Shown here piece after piece: positions 42,554 through 45,563 of a stretch of 45,563 nt of DNA. The stretch is from NCBI GenBank assembly GCA_021817825.1, contig JAKAFS010000023.1, forward strand, positions 1 through 45,563. Direction: 5' to 3'. Both the position numbers and the translations under genes were made by a program. The notes under the pieces are model-generated. The model made no database searches and was not told where the DNA came from. It worked only from the letters and a program-made list of their open reading frames with translations. The stretch's first letter is position 1, and each line of letters begins with the position of its first letter. This DNA is from Deltaproteobacteria bacterium (GTDB taxonomy: Bacteria > Desulfobacterota > Syntrophia > Syntrophales > UBA5619).

Positions 42554-42619
42554 CTGCCGCTCCTTTCTGCACGGTTTTTGAGAAACTCCTTGGGAATGGG
42601 CTGCCTTATGCTGATGAAC

Positions 42620-43408
42620 TCAAAGTAAAACGATGCATTTCGTGGGACATTTTTCGCTGACCGCATCACAAGGGCCGACACTTTTAGTGTAATCGATGGC
42701 GGCCAGATTGTCCACCACGGAAAAGGCCTCCGGCGCCTGCTTGACGCAGAGTTTGCAGCCGATGCAACCGACGGCACAAATTTTCCGCACCGCAGCCCCC
42801 GTATCCCGGGAAGAGCAGGCGACCACCAGCGGAACGGAGGCGGGACGCAGGGAGATAATCTTCCGGGGGCAGGCGGCGATGCAGTTGCCGCAGGCGGTGC
42901 ACTTGGCGGCATCGATGACGGGCAGCCCGGCCTCCATCCGGATCGCAGCGAAGGGACATGAGACATGGCAGTCGCCACGGCCTAGACAGCCGTAACTACA
43001 GGCAAGCCCCCCGCCATCGACCAGGCTGACGGCAAGACAGGTTTCCACGCCCCGGTAATGTCCCTTGGGTTTGCGCTGTTCGACCGTGGCGCCGCAGTGC
43101 ACGGCGGCCACTTTCCTGTCGTCCATGGCCAGGGCCTCGACGCCCATGATCGCCGCCAGAGCCTCGGCCACCTTCGTTCCCCCGGCCGTGCAGGCGTTGG
43201 GCCGCGCTTCGCCGAGAACCAGCTTTTCCGAATAGTCCCGACAACCCGCCAAACCGCAGGCCCCGCAGTTCGCACCGGGCAAAACGGCCAGGACCTGACC
43301 GATCCGCGGATCCTCCTCGACATGAAAATAACCCGCCGCGAAACCGAGCAACCCGGCAAAGACGAGTCCCATGAGCCCCAGAACCACTATGGCAATCAGT
43401 ATCAGCAT
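42620..43408 (-). CDS. rnfB: Rnf complex subunit B (RnfB)
   Basis: A 262-residue iron-sulfur subunit. An N-terminal membrane helix (residues 1-22) precedes the RnfB Cys motif ANCGACGLAGC with a further Cys (about residue 74). Ferredoxin-type motifs follow: CSYGCLGRGDCHVSCPF, CTACGNCIAACPRK, CAVGCIGCKLCVKQAPEAF and GPCDAVSEKCPTKC, giving up to five clusters. It takes electrons from ferredoxin and passes them to the membrane subunits. The ATG at 43408 yields MLILIAIVVLGLM; the open frame upstream is rnfA sequence in another frame. It is the last gene of rnfCDGEAB order. Confidence 0.93.
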   Translation of the reverse strand: MLILIAIVVLGLMGLVFAGLLGFAAGYFHVEEDPRIGQVLAVLPGANCGACGLAGCRDYSEKLVLGEARPNACTAGGTKVAEALAAIMGVEALAMDDRKVAAVHCGATVEQRKPKGHYRGVETCLAVSLVDGGGLACSYGCLGRGDCHVSCPFAAIRMEAGLPVIDAAKCTACGNCIAACPRKIISLRPASVPLVVACSSRDTGAAVRKICAVGCIGCKLCVKQAPEAFSVVDNLAAIDYTKSVGPCDAVSEKCPTKCIVLL

Positions 43409-43461
43409 GATCTGTCCCACCCCGCCCGCGTACGCAAAACCCGCAAGGTCTGTTGGTCTCT

Positions 43462-44040
43462 CTAGAGGCCGAACATCCCGGTGAATCCTAAAAAGGCCAG
43501 GGACATGAAGGCCGCCGTGATGAAGGCGATCGGATACCCCTTGAACCAGCGGGGTATCGGCGCCGGGGCCATCCGCTCCCGGATATAGGCAAACAGAATG
43601 ATCGCCAGGGAAAAACCGGCAGAGACGCCGACCGAATAGACAAGGGCCTCGATAAAATTGAACTGGTAATCGATGGCCAGAAAAGCCACCCCCAGGATGG
43701 CGCAATTCGTGGTGATCAAGGGGAGATAAATCCCCATCGCCCGATAGAGGGTGGGAATCATCTTCTTGAGGTAGAGCTCCTCCAACTGAACGAGAGAAGC
43801 GATGGTCAGGATGAAAACCGCCGTCCGGAGAAATTCCAGATGGAAGGGCACCAGGATGAAATGATAGAGGATCCAGGATGCCGCCGAGGAGATGGTCATG
43901 ACAAAGACCACGGCAAGACTCATCCCCACCGAAGTAGAAATCTTTGTCGAAACGCCAAAAAACGAGCAAAGGGCCAGAAAACGGATCAACAGGATGTTGT
44001 TGATCAGCAAAGCTGCGAAAAAGATTCCGAAGAGTTTCAT
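43462..44040 (-). CDS. rnfA: Rnf complex subunit A (RnfA)
   Basis: A 192-residue membrane protein with six hydrophobic segments; RnfA/NqrE family. Visible are NNILLIRFLALCSFFGVSTKI near the N-terminus, with the conserved Cys that coordinates a [2Fe-2S] cluster with RnfE at the membrane, and TTNCAILGVAF in the fourth helix with the second Cys. It is in the ion-translocating core. It lies 22 nt after rnfE and 53 nt before rnfB. No doubt about the family. Confidence 0.95.
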   Translation of the reverse strand: MKLFGIFFAALLINNILLIRFLALCSFFGVSTKISTSVGMSLAVVFVMTISSAASWILYHFILVPFHLEFLRTAVFILTIASLVQLEELYLKKMIPTLYRAMGIYLPLITTNCAILGVAFLAIDYQFNFIEALVYSVGVSAGFSLAIILFAYIRERMAPAPIPRWFKGYPIAFITAAFMSLAFLGFTGMFGL

Positions 44041-44062
44041 AGGATCGACCTTTTAAGAGCCC

Positions 44063-44653
44063 TCAGAGAGCCTTCTTTTCCAGGCGGTTCACCAAAGCCA
44101 TCAGGCAGCCGATGGTGATAAAAGCGCCGGGAGGTAAAATCATGATTGTCGCTGCGAGTCCTTCGTCGAAAAGCGCGCTGCCGAAAAGGGAACCCGTGCC
44201 CAAGAGCTCCCGGATGGCACCGATGCTGACCAGGGCGATGGTGAATCCCGCGCTCATGCCCGCTCCATCCAAAAGAGAGTTGAAGACGGGATTTTTGTAA
44301 GCAAAGGCCTCGGCCCGGCCGAGGATGATGCAGTTCACAACGATCAGGGGGACGAAGACCCCCAGGGCCTGGTAGAGTTCCGGAGCATAGGCCTGCATCA
44401 CATAATCGGTGATCGTCACGAAGGTCGAGATGATGACGATAAAGATGGGGATACGAATCGCATCGGGCGTCACCTTCCGGATCATGGCCACGACGAGGTT
44501 CGAACTCATGAGAACAAAGGCCACGGCGAGGCTCATCCCCAGTGCGTTGATCGCCGTGCTGGAGACCGCCAGGACCGGGCAAAGGCCGATCATCAGCCGC
44601 AGAACGGGATTTTCCCGGAGGATCCCCTGATTGAAATCCTTCCAAAGGTTCAC
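44063..44653 (-). CDS. rnfE: Rnf complex subunit E (RnfE)
   Basis: A 196-residue six-helix membrane protein of the RnfE/NqrD family. It contains NPVLRLMIGLCPVLAVSSTAINALGM and IVVNCIILGRAEAFA with the two conserved Cys residues that, with those of RnfA, hold the intramembrane [2Fe-2S] cluster. The start overlaps the rnfG stop (ATGA, 44650-44653). It forms the ion-translocating half with RnfA. Confidence 0.95.
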   Translation of the reverse strand: MNLWKDFNQGILRENPVLRLMIGLCPVLAVSSTAINALGMSLAVAFVLMSSNLVVAMIRKVTPDAIRIPIFIVIISTFVTITDYVMQAYAPELYQALGVFVPLIVVNCIILGRAEAFAYKNPVFNSLLDGAGMSAGFTIALVSIGAIRELLGTGSLFGSALFDEGLAATIMILPPGAFITIGCLMALVNRLEKKAL

Positions 44654-45186
44654 GGCTTCCCCCTTTCGTAGAGTTCGGCATTTCTGAGGACCTCTTTGAC
44701 CCCCTCGCAGACCGCGCGCGTGGAGATCGTGGCTCCCGTGATGGCGTCAATGTCCTTTTTGGGCTCGAAGGCGTCCCGCACGCCCTTGCCGATGAATTGC
44801 GCGAGGAACTTCGGTTTCAGCATGTTGGTCCCCAGGCCCGGTGTTTCCCGCTGGCTCAAGATCTTCATGCCCGTGAGGTGCAGATCGGGATCGACGCCGA
44901 CGAGCATCTCGATCTCTCCCGCGTAGCCGCGCGGCGCGACTTTCACCGCCAAACCGACCCGCGCTCCCTTCCTGATCCCTTCGTAGATCGGGACCTTCAC
45001 CCCCGGAACGGAGACGGCCCTGAAGGTCTCGGCGCCGGGCAGAACCTCGCGCAAGGAGGTCGCGAAGGAGGCTTTCGCGTTCGCCTCGATGACCGGCCCC
45101 GTCAGGAGAAAGACATAGGCCAAAAGCCCCGCGGAAAGGGCGCAGAACAGGGCGAGCGTCAGTCCCAATTTGACGATCTTACCCAT
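44650..45186 (-). CDS. rnfG: Rnf complex subunit G (RnfG, FMN-binding)
   Basis: A 178-residue protein with one N-terminal membrane helix (residues 7-30) and an FMN-binding domain. The flavinylation motif SGAT/TGATIS appears as ITGATISTRAV (about 150-158), where Thr carries covalent FMN through a phosphoester bond. It passes electrons through RnfD. The start overlaps rnfD by 8 bp. A flavin transferase ApbE is needed but not in view. Confidence 0.94.
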   Translation of the reverse strand: MGKIVKLGLTLALFCALSAGLLAYVFLLTGPVIEANAKASFATSLREVLPGAETFRAVSVPGVKVPIYEGIRKGARVGLAVKVAPRGYAGEIEMLVGVDPDLHLTGMKILSQRETPGLGTNMLKPKFLAQFIGKGVRDAFEPKKDIDAITGATISTRAVCEGVKEVLRNAELYERGKP

Positions 45187-45563
45187 TTTTCTTCACCCCG
45201 CCGAAAAGCCGCGGCCGCACGGTGGCATCGATCACCGGCGTCAGCATGTTCATGATGAGGATCGCATAGTTGACCCCTTCCGGAAAACCGCCGTAAAGCC
45301 GGATCAGGACGGTCATGGTCCCGCAGCCGAGACCGAAGATGAACCGTCCCTTCGTCGTCACCGGCGCGGTCACGTAGTCGGTGGCCATGAAAAAGGCCCC
45401 CAGGAGCAGCCCGCCGGAAAGGCAATGGAAGAACGGATCCTGTCCGAGCAGGAGCGTAAGGACGGCGACGGTGCCGATATAGGCGACCGGGATCGGCCAG
45501 TCGATGATCCTTTTCCAGAAGAGGATCCCCGCCCCGATCAGGATCATCAGGGCCAACGTTTCG
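45179..45563 (-). CDS. rnfD: Rnf complex subunit D (partial, runs off right edge)
   Basis: The C-terminal 127 codons of RnfD/NqrB-family protein; the N-terminus lies beyond the window. It has four hydrophobic segments and the conserved block GGLLLGAFFMATDYVTAPVTTKGRFIFGLGCGTMTVLIR. RnfD binds covalent FMN and riboflavin in the membrane. The Thr that carries FMN lies in the missing part or in this ATDYVT region; the sequence does not decide. Overlaps rnfG. The order implies rnfC further right. Confidence 0.93.
   Translation of the reverse strand, partial: ETLALMILIGAGILFWKRIIDWPIPVAYIGTVAVLTLLLGQDPFFHCLSGGLLLGAFFMATDYVTAPVTTKGRFIFGLGCGTMTVLIRLYGGFPEGVNYAILIMNMLTPVIDATVRPRLFGGVKKNG

Noticed and set aside
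1-45563. CRISPR array, tRNA or rRNA gene.
   Set aside because: No regularly spaced repeats, cloverleaf-like sequences or rRNA signatures were found on either strand.

Overview
The window is high-GC DNA that looks like the chromosome of a strictly anaerobic Desulfobacterota (deltaproteobacterial) bacterium, possibly a syntroph or sulfate-reducer relative. The basis is the combination of an Rnf ion-pumping complex, an NfnAB-type transhydrogenase and an FlxABCD-HdrABC-type flavin-bifurcating complex, together with large PAS/GAF sensor proteins. The species assignment is inference. No rRNA, tRNA, CRISPR array, transposase or integrase was found.

Layout. 1-1.0 kb: an AbiE (AbiEi/AbiEii) toxin-antitoxin/abortive-infection pair cut by the left edge. 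1.3-8.3 kb: a rhomboid protease, then a minus-strand operon running right to left: tatD, TPP riboswitch with an attenuator hairpin, thiN, thiD, cytX, cca and a CPA2-type antiporter. 8.4-19.3 kb: housekeeping and signalling genes (GAF/adenylate cyclase, RlmD-type methyltransferase, TraB-family protein, zinc-ribbon rhomboid, TPR-OGT glycosyltransferase, DUF3568-like lipoprotein, RlmI-type methyltransferase, L,D-transpeptidase) with two small interspersed repeats.

19.4-22.5 kb: an island of visibly lower GC that breaks the housekeeping order. It holds hicAB (hicA with an in-frame TAA), a TPR lipoprotein and an AbiV-family abortive-infection gene. Two sequences inside it have full integron attC architecture (R boxes, 5-nt unpaired spacers, L boxes with one extrahelical base, variable terminal hairpin), both in the same orientation, and no integrase is in view. 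I read this as an orphan integron cassette cluster (CALIN-like) carrying a phage-defence cassette, and it is the most interesting part of the window.

22.6-30.2 kb: tcdA, a second tatD and a three-gene phosphorelay (solute-sensing histidine kinase, single-domain receiver, receiver-6xPAS-histidine kinase). 30.4-39.3 kb: one redox block on the minus strand, hdrCB fusion - hdrA - flxD/mvhD - two Fe-S subunits - flxA - nfnS - nfnL. A near-identical 32-bp duplication containing a Rex-like operator lies between flxA and nfnS. 39.7-45.6 kb: a Ca2+-type P-ATPase and rnfD(partial)-G-E-A-B. Together Rnf, Nfn and Flx-Hdr exchange electrons among NADH, NADPH, ferredoxin and a disulfide, so this 15 kb is an energy-conservation locus.
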